The position numbers and the translations under genes are program-made. 64,000 bases of DNA from NCBI RefSeq assembly GCF_963576615.1, contig NC_088711.1, positions 15,795,869 to 15,859,868 of the forward strand, written 5' to 3'. Positions 38,470 to 50,662 of this stretch are shown piece after piece. The notes under the pieces were generated by a model that made no database searches, was not told the DNA's origin, and saw nothing but the letters and a program-made list of their open reading frames with translations. How positions within the stretch are numbered: position 1 is the stretch's first letter; each line of letters starts with the position of its first letter. The DNA comes from Watersipora subatra (Eukaryota; Bryozoa; Gymnolaemata; Cheilostomatida; Watersiporidae).

Positions 38470-38614
38470 TTATGTCGAGTTGGACTTGGATGCTTGTTCA
38501 GCTCGCTGCCGTCTTTTCTCTTCCAGTCTAACATTCAATTCCTTTCTACGAACACCGTTGACCTGTGATCGTGCTAATCCAAATGTTGCAATTCCAGTAG
38601 TTATTGCAAAAAAC
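38470..38614 (-). CDS. Terminal exon of a small single-pass membrane protein
   Basis: On the minus strand an acceptor (TTCCCACAG) is followed by 47 in-frame codons and TAA. The peptide starts with a short hydrophobic stretch (FFAITTGIATFGLA) and continues as a strongly charged helix (VRRKELNVRLEEKRRQRAEQ) and a Ser-rich end. This is the layout of small mitochondrial or ER inner-membrane proteins. The upstream exon with the start codon was not found. An overlapping ORF in another frame (38304-38534) is the less likely reading, because it lacks an upstream splice context and runs through the repeat. I do not recognise the family. Confidence 0.4.
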
Positions 38615-38809
38615 CTGTGGGAACAGTTTACACTATACATGTACATGTAACAGTTGGTTCATTTGATGAAACAATGTAGAAATAAAAAGTTATATTATGC
38701 TGGCATAGACTCATGGTTGTTACTGCCTGTACCAACAATCGTATTTAAACTTTGCAGCAGGCAAGTGTAACGTTTATTGTGTGTCAAATAGAATCATCAA
38801 AACTTGTTG

Positions 38810-39247
38810 TTAAAATCCTATTCTATTTATTGGCAAATAATCGCTCCGTTTCCATGCTTCAAACGGGTTTAAAGTTGCTTCCACTTCTAATCCTCCACTT
38901 CCAATCCTAAAAATGGTAAAATTTGAATGCGTTCGATGCCATTTGGCTGCGCTATTATTTGTGTCAAGGCATTCGCTGTGAGAGTACGTCAAAAAATAGA
39001 AATGCACACCGCTGATGAATCCAAATCGATAATATTCGGCTACTCTCTCCCCAATAGGGGTAAATAATTTCAGCGCACAACCAAGCGGATCTCTATTACG
39101 CTGACCCATTACTGTTTCTGCTTGACTTTTTGCCTTTAAATTAACATTTAGATGCCAATGATGGGATGCTAGTACGAGGATGATGAAATAATTACTTTTT
39201 AGTGTAACTAGTTGACTACACATGAATTGAAAAGTGGCCGTGACCAA
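38810..39247 (-). CDS. Hypothetical 145-codon ORF
   Basis: Longest non-repeat ORF in this intergenic stretch that is not assigned to a known gene. Composition is ordinary (hydrophobic start, mixed middle), with no motif I recognise. It lies upstream of the small membrane-protein exon on the same strand. It could be an exon, a decayed transposon fragment or chance; at this AT content a frame of 145 codons is uncommon but not rare over 64 kb. Confidence 0.15.
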   Translation of the reverse strand: MVTATFQFMCSQLVTLKSNYFIILVLASHHWHLNVNLKAKSQAETVMGQRNRDPLGCALKLFTPIGERVAEYYRFGFISGVHFYFLTYSHSECLDTNNSAAKWHRTHSNFTIFRIGSGGLEVEATLNPFEAWKRSDYLPINRIGF

Positions 39248-42200
39248 AAAGCCAGTCTAATTTCAGAAGTTTTGTTTTGAGTTATCCATCGAGAACCTTG
39301 GAAAGTGTAACTCCAAAACATTGAAACGGTAGAGCGCTAATTTGTCGGCAGCAGGCAACTTTGAACCAATTCAAAGCATGGAAACTGATTCTGGCAGCGT
39401 CAGAGATAAGTTTCAATAAATCAAATGCCAATTTTTTATCCGTATCAATTTTTCATCCCACTGCATTTATTCAGTAGATAGTACTACTGTAACTTTGTAC
39501 CTACCACCCAATGTTAACCTTGGCGAGAGGTGACAGCCTTCTCAATCTATCCAACATCTCTACACAGTGACACCATCAATCTTCAAATAAATGCGTAAGT
39601 TCAAACATACCCTGACAATTAAATCCTTAACTAAGTGTTTGTGCTAAGAATAAACTAAAACAAGTTCATTGTAAGCTCTACCTCTTGTCACGACAGGCAT
39701 GTTGATCAATGAAAGATGCGGTACAATTACTAAAAAATCAGGGTTGGCATTTCGTAAGGCAAAGCACTTTTTTCTAAAACTGCAGAAAAATCTGAGAACA
39801 ATATTGGAAAAAATATAGGAAAAACTAAACGAAAGCGGTAAAAAGACCATGAAATAATTTTTGTTGATTTGTATAAATGAACATGTATCGTAAATTTCGG
39901 CGTATAAGCCGAAAATTTGACACCACATTTCAAGCTTAAGCCATACTCGACATACACGGTGGTCATGTTTTTCATAATACAAATTCTAGTGAAATTCAAC
40001 TTCACAAAACCATAGCAAATCAAAATTACATGATATGATATATAAGGATTTCTTTATGAAGTAGTAGTAATCCTACTCAACATGAGATATACCAAACGCA
40101 AAGTCCCATTCTTCACCATTCAAATTGTCATCGCTAGAACTCTTTTGAAATAATATGTTTTTTTCTAAATTGAGCTTTTTTGTAATATCTGCCTACAAAC
40201 ACTCGCTTTAGTAATCCATTTGACTCATCCACCATTGCCCATCCGCCCTTTTTATTATACATGAACCACGATTCCTGACAGAAATTTGTCCTGCGACAAT
40301 GATTTTTTGATAAAAATTCACATTATCAAAGGCGGCAGCTTCATTCTATTAGCGAGGCGGGCCAGTACGATGAAGTATTATTTTTCGTGCCTTATGATCT
40401 TCACTAGAACTGTGGTCTTTCATGCTTTTGTTAATTGTTGTACATGTTGCCTATGGCACAAAAACATGGGCGATTTTGCTGATGGCTTTTTTGAATGCCA
40501 TTACTTTAGCTACACATCGCCCACCTATCATACCGACTGAACTAGTAGTGATAATCAATTTGAACCAGACGAGGTCGACTTATACGACAAGTACACGTCA
40601 AACCCAGCATTTTCAAACCAAACTTTAGACCTCGACTAATATGCCAGGCCGGCTCAGACACCAGAATTTACATTACCTATTTTTGATGTTTGCCAACATT
40701 TTGAATCAGACACAACTTATTGGTGCAAAAAATGAGTGATTGTTAAAGATACATGACTGGGCACCTTGCTTGCTAATCAGCTGTATCCTGAATACTTAAG
40801 GAAATCAGGCCATTACAGATGAAAAATATAAATTCCACCTCTTGCGCGGCTCAAAGAATTCTAACAGCTGGTATAAATATTTTGGTGACGCTAAACAATT
40901 TCATAATATTTTCAAGTTATGATACTTGAGCTTTACAGCGTTTTAAATCGCATGCCAACTAAATTGGGTTTTTAGCAATTTTGGTATCGCCTGAGTGATA
41001 AGTCCAACATACATTTATGAGAAACTATAGAATACTGTTTGTATATGCATAATCAACATACATTTATGAGAGACTATAGAATACTGTTTGTATATGCATA
41101 ATCAACATAAATGCAAATACAATTGTTTTTGTCTTTCTGGCAGAACACTTTTCATTGAGTTAGTTTAATATTGCACGTTGTTTAAATATTTACCTGTAAT
41201 TTAAGAACTAATGCTTCACAGTGTTTATCCATTTTATGCTATACGTCTTATAACAATTGTGCATTATTACTAGAAGTCAAGTTATAAAATTGTTTTATGA
41301 ATCAACAAATTTTTAATATACTAGAAATTCCCCTGTCATACAGCCCACGACCAGTGATATTGGAAAAAAGAAAGGGTACTGATGGTTGAGAAATGCAATA
41401 TTAGCAGTCAAATGGCACTGCAGTGCAATAGGAGAACTGCAGTGGTAGCTGTAATGTACTGGGTGTTATTATGCACAACAAACAGCAATAATGAAAGGAA
41501 AAGATTATATGTTTTTATCTCTCCCCCGCAATGGGAGAAATGCAATATTAGAAGTAAAATGCACTGATATTATTAGAATAACCAATATTATTAATATAGT
41601 AATACAGTAATAACAAAAAACCAATGCACAATTTTGTTTCCATTTCAAAATGTCATAGCTAACAATATCAAGAAGTTGCGATATTTATATAGATTTTTAG
41701 AAAATCTATTTAACAAAACTATTTAGAAAATATAATAACAGTAACATATTGCCCAACACTGGTCACTGTATACTTCGATCTTGTGAATTCGAATGCTTAT
41801 TCTTATAATTAAATCTTATAAAATCGAATAATTATTCTTATAATTAAATATTGTAATAATCTCATAAGAATCGTCAGAAAAATATCTTCGTCATTTCCTT
41901 TACTTTCACTGCTTTGAACATCAGTTGGAATACCAAAGTACTCATAAGTGTCCGAAATGTCAGTTACTTTGATATCAGCAAAAAAGAAACAATTACTTTT
42001 CAGTACTTCTATGTTAATTACATAAACCTTCGGTAATTGGACAATGCCATAGACTGGTGAAATGTGCACATTTTTTTTCGTGAAATGCGCACGACTTAAT
42101 GGTTGTATTCTCTGTTGCTCGGCGTTTCATTTGCCAGTCTTAATTTTGATAAAAATAAGGCTTGTCAAGTTTTAATAACGATTTTAGGCCGAATTAATCT

Positions 42201-44231
42201 GTCTATTTATGTATAATCCGATCAGATGGGTGAGGTTTAGGAAATTTTCTACAAATAATAAAGACTTGGTAACATATTTAAATAGGTTTATATGTGTTTT
42301 GTATCGTTATTATACTTAAACGACTCCATTGAAAAATGGTTAAACTTGTTGACGAGATTTCGATACAAGGGTTTGCGACGACCATTGATGAATAATTTTC
42401 ATGAGTTGTGTGCACATATGCATTTATCATAAATCTCCCAAACAATCGCTTCGCTTGAGTTTGGTCATGGTATTAAATTTAGCGCAATCTTTTTTATTGC
42501 AACAGTGAGTATTCATACTTTTTTCGCTTTGCCTTACTCGGTTTTACTAAACTCCTCTAGGTTAATAAATACTCGCAAATATCATAAACATATTGTGTCA
42601 ACCCTGTAATAAGCATGCATTAAAAATTAAATACTAGAAACATCACATGGAATTGAAATTTTGGATTTTCGTTTTTCCTTTTTAAAGAATCAGGTAGCCT
42701 TTTGTAACAGTTCCTTGAGTGAGCTGACTCCAAAAGAAAACTACACAACAACAATGCTCCTGATCTTCAAAGCATGTGTGAAAATATTATGTCACAAATG
42801 CGGCATAAATCTAGAATATATAATACAAAAACAGTTATTGAACTAAAGACAAGGAAGTTGACCTAAAGAATAATACAGCTAGTTTTAACTTATCAACAGG
42901 CTTATTTAACAATGACTCAGAGTCATGATGGCGCGTTAAAAATCTGTAAAAATTGTCAAAAATACACTTAAGCTAAATGAAATTAATACAGCAATATATT
43001 TCTTGAAAACCATTAAATTAACCATGATTGTATACACATTATGTATGCTAGCCATTATTTTTAGGCACGTACAGTATTAGGTATTAGGCTAATATCTGCC
43101 ATTTGGGCACATACGGTACTAAGTGTTCGGCTAATATCTGCCACAACTGAAACATTATAAAAAACACCCATAGTACATACAAAACTGAGATGCCAAAGTA
43201 CACAAAGAAAAGGTAAAATATATAACATCTACCACAATGTACTCTATGGTAGCCTAATGTTTGTTCACATGCTCATGCACAAACGAAAGCTAGATGAAAA
43301 AAGTTAAAACTTATTGTACTTGTTAAAATTTTACACTTATAAGTAAAGAAGCCAGTAGACAAAGAGAAAAGGTAAATAAGTACAATACAGCGTAGATTGC
43401 TCTTTATTTTGCAACTTAGGTTTGAAGGAGCGTGGTTCGTTTAATGACGGATGTTCTCATGTCCGCAAAATTTGTCGTGAAGTGAGAACTACCTGTAATC
43501 AGTGAATTGTTACTAAATTTCTGATTATAAAACCGATCTAAAACTAACCGAATGATTGCTCAAACCTTCTATTGTCCTAAACAGCCATGATAACATAAAT
43601 ACATTAGAGGTTTGTGTTTTGAAGGAACTAAATAAAATGTTCACTTTATAAAGCTTACTCTGGTTATTAAATACTGTTTTTTTCTATAATTGATGACTGT
43701 GCAGAGGACTTAGAAAACAAAAATTTATTAAATTTTGCAAAAGGTACACAATGTGTCAGTTGATATTTTACTAAAATTAGGTTGTCTTGTTGAGTAAAAG
43801 CAATGATATAAAACCCCTACTTTTATATCATTTTCTTTTTTTCATTGGTTTTATATCTTTGGTAAAAGATAATCAAATTTTTTAGCGAAAAAAGCAGGAG
43901 AGTTTAAAGATTGCACCTAAAAAAATTTAACACCCATTAGTTTCATGACAGAGCTACAATCTTACTAATTACATGCTGATTACCATTTTTAATGTTACTT
44001 TCGCTCTGAGCCTTATTGTTTTAGAATTGTGTTAGTAGCGTATTTTAATTGTTTGACTAATTAAATAAGAAGGATCTTTTACTGGTAAATAACTAGCTAA
44101 GGTAATAATAGCTCAAAGTCTTCATTGGCACCTGAACCAGTAGGTGAACAAATACTAATACCTGAACCAGTACCTGAATCTAATAATCAGTTTAGTTCCC
44201 ACAAGCTAAGCAAGCGTGCACAAATAGAACA
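39248..44231. other. Gene-free AT-rich intergenic DNA with minor repeats
   Basis: No exon recognised. It contains short direct repeats: a 49-bp unit twice at 41006-41103, GAGAAATGCAATATTAG at about 41388 and again at about 41534, TTATTCTTATAATTAAAT twice near 41797-41850, and GGCTAATATCTGCCA twice near 43087-43145. Confidence 0.5.
41006..41103. repeat. 49-bp tandem duplication
   Basis: Two adjacent 49-bp units starting AACATACATTTATGAGA that differ at one position, followed by the beginning of a third. Confidence 0.9.
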
Positions 44232-44448
44232 TGTAATGGACTGAACAAAATAGTTATACTTAGTTGTGTTACCAATATTGGAGTTGTGTGTTTTTGTTTT
44301 TAGTTTTTAACTTGACCGGAAGTGATGTGGTCACTTGGCTATTGAGCACGGACGTTTTTTCTAGCACGTGCTGACATTAGTGTTTCGACTGTAATTAGTT
44401 TACCAATTAAATAAACATCTTGAAGTCAATCAACTACTGACTTTATTA
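44232..44448 (+). repeat. 5' LTR of element 1
   Basis: 217 bp, begins TGTAATGGACTG and ends CTGACTTTATTA. Contains AATTAAATAAACATC near its 3' end, a candidate poly(A) signal (AATAAA). Preceded by target duplication GAACA. Confidence 0.95.
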
Positions 44449-44466
44449 TGGCGTCGTAGGCAGGAT
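44449..44466 (+). other. Primer binding site of element 1
   Basis: TGGCGTCGTAGGCAGGAT follows the LTR without a gap. TGG complements the CCA end of a tRNA. The stretch resembles the 3' end of a serine tRNA, but this is from memory and not a search result. Confidence 0.6.
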
Positions 44467-44628
44467 CTAATGTCAATGACATTAGATTGTATAATATACT
44501 ATTGGACAATCCTGTAGTTAATTTGGTTCCTATCGCTACTATTGGAAGCTGCCGGTGCACAGTGATCGATTGAAGTGTTGAGATTTGCATTCAAACAATC
44601 TCCAGACAAATTACTTCCAGACTACAAG

Positions 44629-47600
44629 ATGCCAGGTGGACTTGAAATACCGAAGGGACTAGATTTTTCAAATACACAAAAGGCCTGGCCTGAGTACAAG
44701 CGCAGGTTCTTACGATATCGTAGTGCTTCAGGTTTATCAGAAAAGCCTGCACAGCAACAAGTTGACATGCTAATATATTGTATGGGTGAGGAGGCTGAGT
44801 CTATCATTCCACACCTACAAGTTCGACCTCCACAGGAAGCAGATGAAGACAACAATATACCTGCGGAGGATGCCGATGAAACCCTATTTGATCGAACTGT
44901 GGAAGCTTTTGATACATATTTCAATCCTAGAGATAATCATCTGCATTATGCAGTGCTTTTTGGCTCTCGTATGCAAGCTCCAGAGGAGTCAAATGATCAG
45001 TTTATTCGTAGCCTACATGAAATGGCAGCAAAATGCACTGGCTGGGACCAAAATCACAGAGATGATATGATACGGACTCGCATTTTAGCAGGCATGAGAG
45101 ACAAAGACCTGAGTCGTGAATTGCAACTGAATGCAAATATCACACTCCAACAGATACAGCAGCAACTAAGAACAAAGGAGATAATATTAGCCAATCAGAA
45201 AGCGGAGCAGGACGACCACATGGTGATGGCAGTACGCAGCACTAGGCCAAAGACATCACCACCAGCTAAGTATCAGCATCAATCAAAATCAGTAGAAACT
45301 AGGACAAGTGGTCGAAAGTCTGGTCAAATGATTGATAGTTGTCGATATTGTGGGAGCAGTCATGTGCGTGGTCGTTGCCCTGCCTATGGTAAGCGTTGCA
45401 AAAACTGCCGCAGGATGGGTCATTTTGAAAGAGTATGTGAATCAGGTCATGCTAAATCGGATAGAGGCTATAACCAGTGTAGCATTTCTCTTGAACATGA
45501 CCAGGCCTCTAATTCTGGAGATGATGATTATTTCCATGTTCAGGCAGTCAGCAACACCACTTGTCTAAATGATAGGTATGTCATTCCAATTACTATACAA
45601 GGTAAAACTATTAATGCAAGAATAGATACAGCTGCAGCTGTTAGTACTATGTCTAAGCCTACTTTCCTTAGCATTGGATGTACTCGTGTGACTCGTACTA
45701 AGGCTAAACTGACAGGGTATGGTGGGAGCCATATATCTGTCATAGGAAGGGTAAAGCTACCCGTGGTAGATCCAAGTGGGAAAGAAAGCGTGGTAAAATT
45801 TTATGTAACAGATGATGATAATGAAACTCTGATTGGGGCCCCTGCAATTGATGAGTTACAATTGATCAGAGTAAAAGGCAGCAAAGTAAATCAGGTTACA
45901 TCAAATAGTCTTGAGATGCCAGCAGAGCTGTCGCAACTTATAGCTGAGTATGATATAGTTTTTTCAGGACTTGGTAGGTTTGGAAAGCCAGTAGAGTTAG
46001 AGCTCAAATCTACTGCTGAGCCAAAAACTGTACCATCCAGGTTAGTACCGCATAAATTGAGGAAACCCCTGAAGCGGGAGCTGGATAAGTTGGTTAAGCT
46101 TGGTGTGATAGTAAGAGACACAAACCCCTCACAGTGGATGTCTCCTCTAGTAATAGTTAACAAACCCAACGGTGATGTCCGCTTGTGCCTAGACCCCCAC
46201 AATTTGAACCAAAATCTTATTCGTGCTCAGTGTGCAATACCTACCACTACTGAGATATTTTCCAAAGTGTCTGGCTCTAAGTATTTCACCACCCTCGATG
46301 CAAATCAATCTTTCCACCAAATTCCCTTGACAGAGACGTCAAGCATGCTTACTAGCTTCCTCACACCGTATGGTAAGTTTCGTTATAAACGATTACCAAT
46401 GGGCATATGTAATGCCCCTGAGATTTTTCATCAGAGGATGGCTGATGCAGTTGAAGATCTTCAAGGTGTTGAGGTGTACATTGATGATGTTTTAATTCAT
46501 GCTGCCACTCGTGAAGAACATGATATTCGTCTTAGGAAAGTGTTGGATCGTTTCAAACAGGTTGGTCTTACTCTAAATCCAGCCAAAGTGGTGTTTGCGA
46601 AACAATCAGTTGGTTACCTAGGACATGAGCTTTCGGGTAAAGGCATTGCCCCGTGCCACTCAAAAGTAGAAGCCATACAGCATATGGTTCAACCTCAGGA
46701 CAAGAAGGCAGTTCAGCGGTTCCTGGGATTTGTGACATATCTAGCTAAATTTATTCCCAACCTCGCCGACCACACACTACCTCTGCGAGAAGTAATGAAG
46801 AAAAATGTTCAATTCTATTGGGGACCTGCTCAATCTGAGGCTTTTGAAACCATTCGTAACCTGATAGTAGAAGCCCCAACTCTTAAGCTATATGATCCTG
46901 AAAAACCTGTCTATCTTTCAGCGGACAGCTCTAAGAGTAGTCTCGGAGCTGTCATTCTTCAAGACGGCCGCCCTATAGAATTCGCAGCCAAAGCGCTGAC
47001 AGATTGTCAGAGCCGCTATAGTCAAATAGAGAAGGAGTTGTTAGCATCTCTCTTTGCTTGCAAGCGCTTCAAATATTATTGTCTTGGGCAAAAAACTATT
47101 GAGGTGGAGACAGACCATCTTCCACTTCTAGGCTTGATGAACAAACCGATTAATGAACTGTCTCCTCGACTTGCAGCTATGAGACTTGAGTTGCTGCCGT
47201 ATCCAATTGCACTCAAATACTGTCCAGGTTCAGAGATGGTGTTAGCAGATACCCTCTCACGATCCTGTCCAGCAAAAATGAGCCAAGAGGATGACCTGGG
47301 GTCAGATCCTCTGTTGTCAGTTTGTTCAGTAGTCATCCGTAGCGCTGATGTCATGACCAAATATCAGAAAGCTACATTAGCTGATGAAGAGCTTCAGGTA
47401 GTCATGAGATATATTCAGGAGGGATGGCCTAGTCATAAGAAATCATGTGCATCGAGAGCTCTCCGATATTTCAATTTACGACATAGCCTAAGTATTGTGA
47501 ATGATGTAGTATTTTATGGTAGACGACTAGTTGTACCAGTGTCCTTACAAAGTGAAGTTGTTGATACATTACATTGTGCCCACCAAGGGGTGACTAAGAC

Positions 47601-48726
47601 TCTCCAACGTGCCTCAAATTCAGTTTTTTGGCCTGGCCTTCGTCATCGGCTGGAAGAGAAATGTCGTTCTTGTGAACCATGCATGTCTGTTGAGAGAAAT
47701 GAAAGAAAGGAACCATTGATTCCGTTTGCTATTCCTGCTTATCCATTTCAGACATTAGGAGTTGACTTGTTTGCAATAGGAGGGAAATCGTATCTCATGA
47801 TGGTCGATTATCTTACAAAATGGCCTGTGGTGAAACAGCTAGGCTCTGGTACTGGTAGTGCTGTGGTGATTGAGTGTTTACGTGAAGTGTTCTCTGATTT
47901 TGGCCAGCCTGAGTCAATAGTGTCGGACAATGGTCCTCAGTTTTCTTCGCAAGAGTTCAAGCGGTTCTGTTCTTTGCTTGGTATAGTACATAATACAAGT
48001 TCACCACTCCACCCTTCGGGGAATGGTCAGGTGGAGCGGGCCATTGGGACAGTGAAAGGTATGATGAAGAAATGTATAGAAGATGGATCAAGCTGGCTAA
48101 CCGGCTTGACCACTCTACGAAATACCCCTATAGCCAGTAGTCTACCCTCCCCGGCTGAGCTTTTGCAGGGCAGATATATAAGAGACAGTCTCCCGGTATG
48201 TAGAGACCGATATCAAGTTACTGGTTATTCTTTGGAACACATAAGAGAAAAGTTAGGTGCTATAAAAAGTTCCAACAAACATTACCATGACTCGCATGCC
48301 GGCCCACTGAAGACAGTGCTCAAACCAGGCCAACAGGTCTATTACAAGGCTGCCCAAGGGAGGTGGAGACCAGGGGTGATTGCCAAAATCCTGGGTGAAA
48401 GGTCTTATGAGATTGATGCTGGGGCATTTAAGTTAAGACGTAATCGCAAAGATCTGCGTGAGTCACAGGTGAAAGACAAACCTACTAGATCTATCATAGG
48501 GTTAGGAGTGAGAGACAGTATCACTGATACACCTTCAAACTCTAGTGACAATCCCAATGACTTACTCACAAATATTGAACCAGAAGATACTTCAGCCATG
48601 AACTGTAATATTGAGCAAGCGGCTCCAACTGTACCTGCCATGCCTGCAGGCGAGTCACATGAGGCTAAACCAATGCGAGTTCATAAGAAACCAATCTGGC
48701 ATAAGGATTATGATTTTAGATGGTGA
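44629..48726 (+). CDS. Gag-Pol polyprotein of element 1 (Ty3/gypsy)
   Basis: One frame of 1365 codons from the first ATG (44629); the frame is open a further 18 codons upstream. Order by residue: Gag (1-235), two zinc knuckles (about 237-272, second is CKNCRRMGHFERVC), aspartic protease with IDTAA (about 329), reverse transcriptase with YIDD (about 616), RNase H with the LSADSS aspartate (about 764) and TDHLPL, integrase with an HHCC zinc finger (about 980-1020) and D, D, E residues in GVDLF, SDNGPQF and QVERA, then a GPY/F-like basic tail. All catalytic motifs are present and no stop interrupts them, so the element may still be mobile. Gag and Pol are fused without a frameshift, so Gag excess would need another mechanism. 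Confidence 0.96.
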   Translation: MPGGLEIPKGLDFSNTQKAWPEYKRRFLRYRSASGLSEKPAQQQVDMLIYCMGEEAESIIPHLQVRPPQEADEDNNIPAEDADETLFDRTVEAFDTYFNPRDNHLHYAVLFGSRMQAPEESNDQFIRSLHEMAAKCTGWDQNHRDDMIRTRILAGMRDKDLSRELQLNANITLQQIQQQLRTKEIILANQKAEQDDHMVMAVRSTRPKTSPPAKYQHQSKSVETRTSGRKSGQMIDSCRYCGSSHVRGRCPAYGKRCKNCRRMGHFERVCESGHAKSDRGYNQCSISLEHDQASNSGDDDYFHVQAVSNTTCLNDRYVIPITIQGKTINARIDTAAAVSTMSKPTFLSIGCTRVTRTKAKLTGYGGSHISVIGRVKLPVVDPSGKESVVKFYVTDDDNETLIGAPAIDELQLIRVKGSKVNQVTSNSLEMPAELSQLIAEYDIVFSGLGRFGKPVELELKSTAEPKTVPSRLVPHKLRKPLKRELDKLVKLGVIVRDTNPSQWMSPLVIVNKPNGDVRLCLDPHNLNQNLIRAQCAIPTTTEIFSKVSGSKYFTTLDANQSFHQIPLTETSSMLTSFLTPYGKFRYKRLPMGICNAPEIFHQRMADAVEDLQGVEVYIDDVLIHAATREEHDIRLRKVLDRFKQVGLTLNPAKVVFAKQSVGYLGHELSGKGIAPCHSKVEAIQHMVQPQDKKAVQRFLGFVTYLAKFIPNLADHTLPLREVMKKNVQFYWGPAQSEAFETIRNLIVEAPTLKLYDPEKPVYLSADSSKSSLGAVILQDGRPIEFAAKALTDCQSRYSQIEKELLASLFACKRFKYYCLGQKTIEVETDHLPLLGLMNKPINELSPRLAAMRLELLPYPIALKYCPGSEMVLADTLSRSCPAKMSQEDDLGSDPLLSVCSVVIRSADVMTKYQKATLADEELQVVMRYIQEGWPSHKKSCASRALRYFNLRHSLSIVNDVVFYGRRLVVPVSLQSEVVDTLHCAHQGVTKTLQRASNSVFWPGLRHRLEEKCRSCEPCMSVERNERKEPLIPFAIPAYPFQTLGVDLFAIGGKSYLMMVDYLTKWPVVKQLGSGTGSAVVIECLREVFSDFGQPESIVSDNGPQFSSQEFKRFCSLLGIVHNTSSPLHPSGNGQVERAIGTVKGMMKKCIEDGSSWLTGLTTLRNTPIASSLPSPAELLQGRYIRDSLPVCRDRYQVTGYSLEHIREKLGAIKSSNKHYHDSHAGPLKTVLKPGQQVYYKAAQGRWRPGVIAKILGERSYEIDAGAFKLRRNRKDLRESQVKDKPTRSIIGLGVRDSITDTPSNSSDNPNDLLTNIEPEDTSAMNCNIEQAAPTVPAMPAGESHEAKPMRVHKKPIWHKDYDFRW

Positions 48727-48750
48727 CGAGCTGGAGAGAAGAATAGATCA

Positions 48751-48767
48751 CAAAGAGAAAAGGGAGA
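48751..48767 (+). other. Polypurine tract of element 1
   Basis: AAAGAGAAAAGGGAGA-type purine run ends directly at the 3' LTR; it is the plus-strand primer for reverse transcription. Confidence 0.85.
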
Positions 48768-48984
48768 TGTAATGGACTGAACAAAATAGTTATACTTAGT
48801 TGTGTTACCAATATTGGAGTTGTGTGTTTTTGTTTTTAGTTTTTAACTTGACCGGAAGTGATGTGGTCACTTGGCTATTGAGCACGGACGTTTTTTCTAG
48901 CACGTGCTGACATTAGTGTTTCGACTGTAATTAGTTTACCAATTAAATAAACATCTTGAAGTCAATCAACTACTGACTTTATTA
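48768..48984 (+). repeat. 3' LTR of element 1
   Basis: 217 bp, identical to the 5' LTR. Followed by target duplication GAACA. Confidence 0.95.
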
Positions 48985-50662
48985 GAACATAGTTAAAATA
49001 AAATGATAAGCAAATTTAACAGTGATATTGGTGTGAATTCAGATTAATTGTGTATAACATAATTTCTTCCTGAACACACATGACAGCTTTTCCAATTTTT
49101 TGAAACAAACTGATAAAAAAACTAGAAGTTTCTAAACTGCGAAAAACACAAAATTTGAGATATAATGTACATATTGCACTGTATATAATCTTCCAATATT
49201 TTTCTCATGAGCAAACTGTTTTATGATAAAAAAAGTATACGTAGAAGTCCTCTTAAAAATGTCTCAACTTTGTCAGTTATTCAAGTAGGCCTACTGTTTG
49301 CAATTATTGGAAAAAATAATCAACGCCTGTTTGGTTTACTCCGTGGGCGATAATTTTGGAAATACAATCGGGAATTGGTTTATTCATAACGTCCGCATTA
49401 ACTGATTGTAAACCTAACTCAGAGGAGTCACAATAATGTTTGGCAGTACCTACTGATACAGCCGGGAAACTGAGTAACGGGCAAAAACAGGAAACAGGAC
49501 AAAGCATACCAGGCTCGCCTAAAATTAGCGATAGGTTTTCAAGAAAGAACGCCTAAATCGACGCATCTGAAAAGACATTGGGTAAATAAAATTTAATTAT
49601 TGCATATTTATTTTGAACTTTACTGTTTGAAATTATTTTTGCAAGCAAGCAAACAAAATAATACATAAATATACATTATGAACACGCATTATTTTTTTCG
49701 TTGGTCAAAAACTTGAAATGAGCCAAATTAAATTGATATGGCCGAACCAAATTGAAGGCGAGTTAACACATGAATTATGTTTTGAGAGACGTAACGTATA
49801 CGAGTCTCGGTCACGCTAACATTTTTTTAGTTGTTTTCCAAACCATACAACTTAGCTTGGGATTTTAACATGATACTCAAACGACCGATAATGACAAATA
49901 CGTCTATGAAGCAAATTCAAGACCACGATTATTTTACATAATTATCATTGACGCCAGTATCTCGTCGGTTATACGCATACAAAGCCAGTTAGCATAAGCG
50001 ATCCATTAGGTTTCGTTACGTTTCTTTGCACATGTCTTCTGGGCGATATTTAGTGGAAAACTGCATTGTAGTTGCGTTTTCGATTCACTCGACGGCCATT
50101 ACATTTTCCATCAAAAGCTGAAAGACTCGTCACGTCACATAACATTTTTAAGTAGATTACGTTGATTAGTAGAAGTGTAGGTTGACGAATACAATTACAA
50201 ACTGTTCATGTCTCTTCATTAGAAACATTCAAAGCGAGAAAGGTTATACTTTTTAAGAAACTTATTTGTGTTTGCACTTTGGGTATTATTTTTAAAGCTG
50301 CAAAATAAATTGTGTAAAAGCTAAGAACTAGCTTAAATATTTTATAGCTAAACGACGTAGTGTAAGAATCCGAAATCTGTTCTACTATACTACCATCGTA
50401 TCATCTCTAAAAGGTTTCTTAGTGAGTGTCTCATGGCATAACTGGCTTACCAACAAAAAGCCTAATATTGTAAATTTATGAATCATTACCAAATTTTTGT
50501 TGTTGTTATTTTGCGAAGGGTGGCGACTCTTCATATTTTATTACAAAATATTTTCTTACACCTTAATCGCAACAGCTGTTTGTATCACAGTTGAAATTCT
50601 GAACTTATCTGATACCTGACCAAAAATGCGCTCAATTGGGTCATTCATTTTAATTTTAACTG
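48985..50662. other. Gene-free AT-rich DNA between retrotransposons
   Basis: No coding signal on either strand and no clear repeat. Confidence 0.5.

Larger units (their letters stand above)
44232..48984 (+). mobile_element. Intact Ty3/gypsy LTR retrotransposon (element 1)
   Basis: A complete element of 4753 bp: 217-bp LTRs at both ends, identical base for base by eye; a TGG-starting primer site directly after the 5' LTR; one long gag-pol frame without stops; a purine tract directly before the 3' LTR; and the 5-bp target duplication GAACA on both sides (44227-44231 and 48985-48989). Domain order PR-RT-RNaseH-IN defines Ty3/gypsy. No chromodomain and no env ORF. Identical LTRs mean recent insertion. 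The single fused gag-pol frame and zinc-knuckle Gag suggest a Mag-like lineage (inference). Confidence 0.97.

Noticed and set aside
40286..40628. Overlapping ORFs with a hydrophobic start
   Set aside because: Looks like a signal peptide but no continuing exon or recognisable domain.
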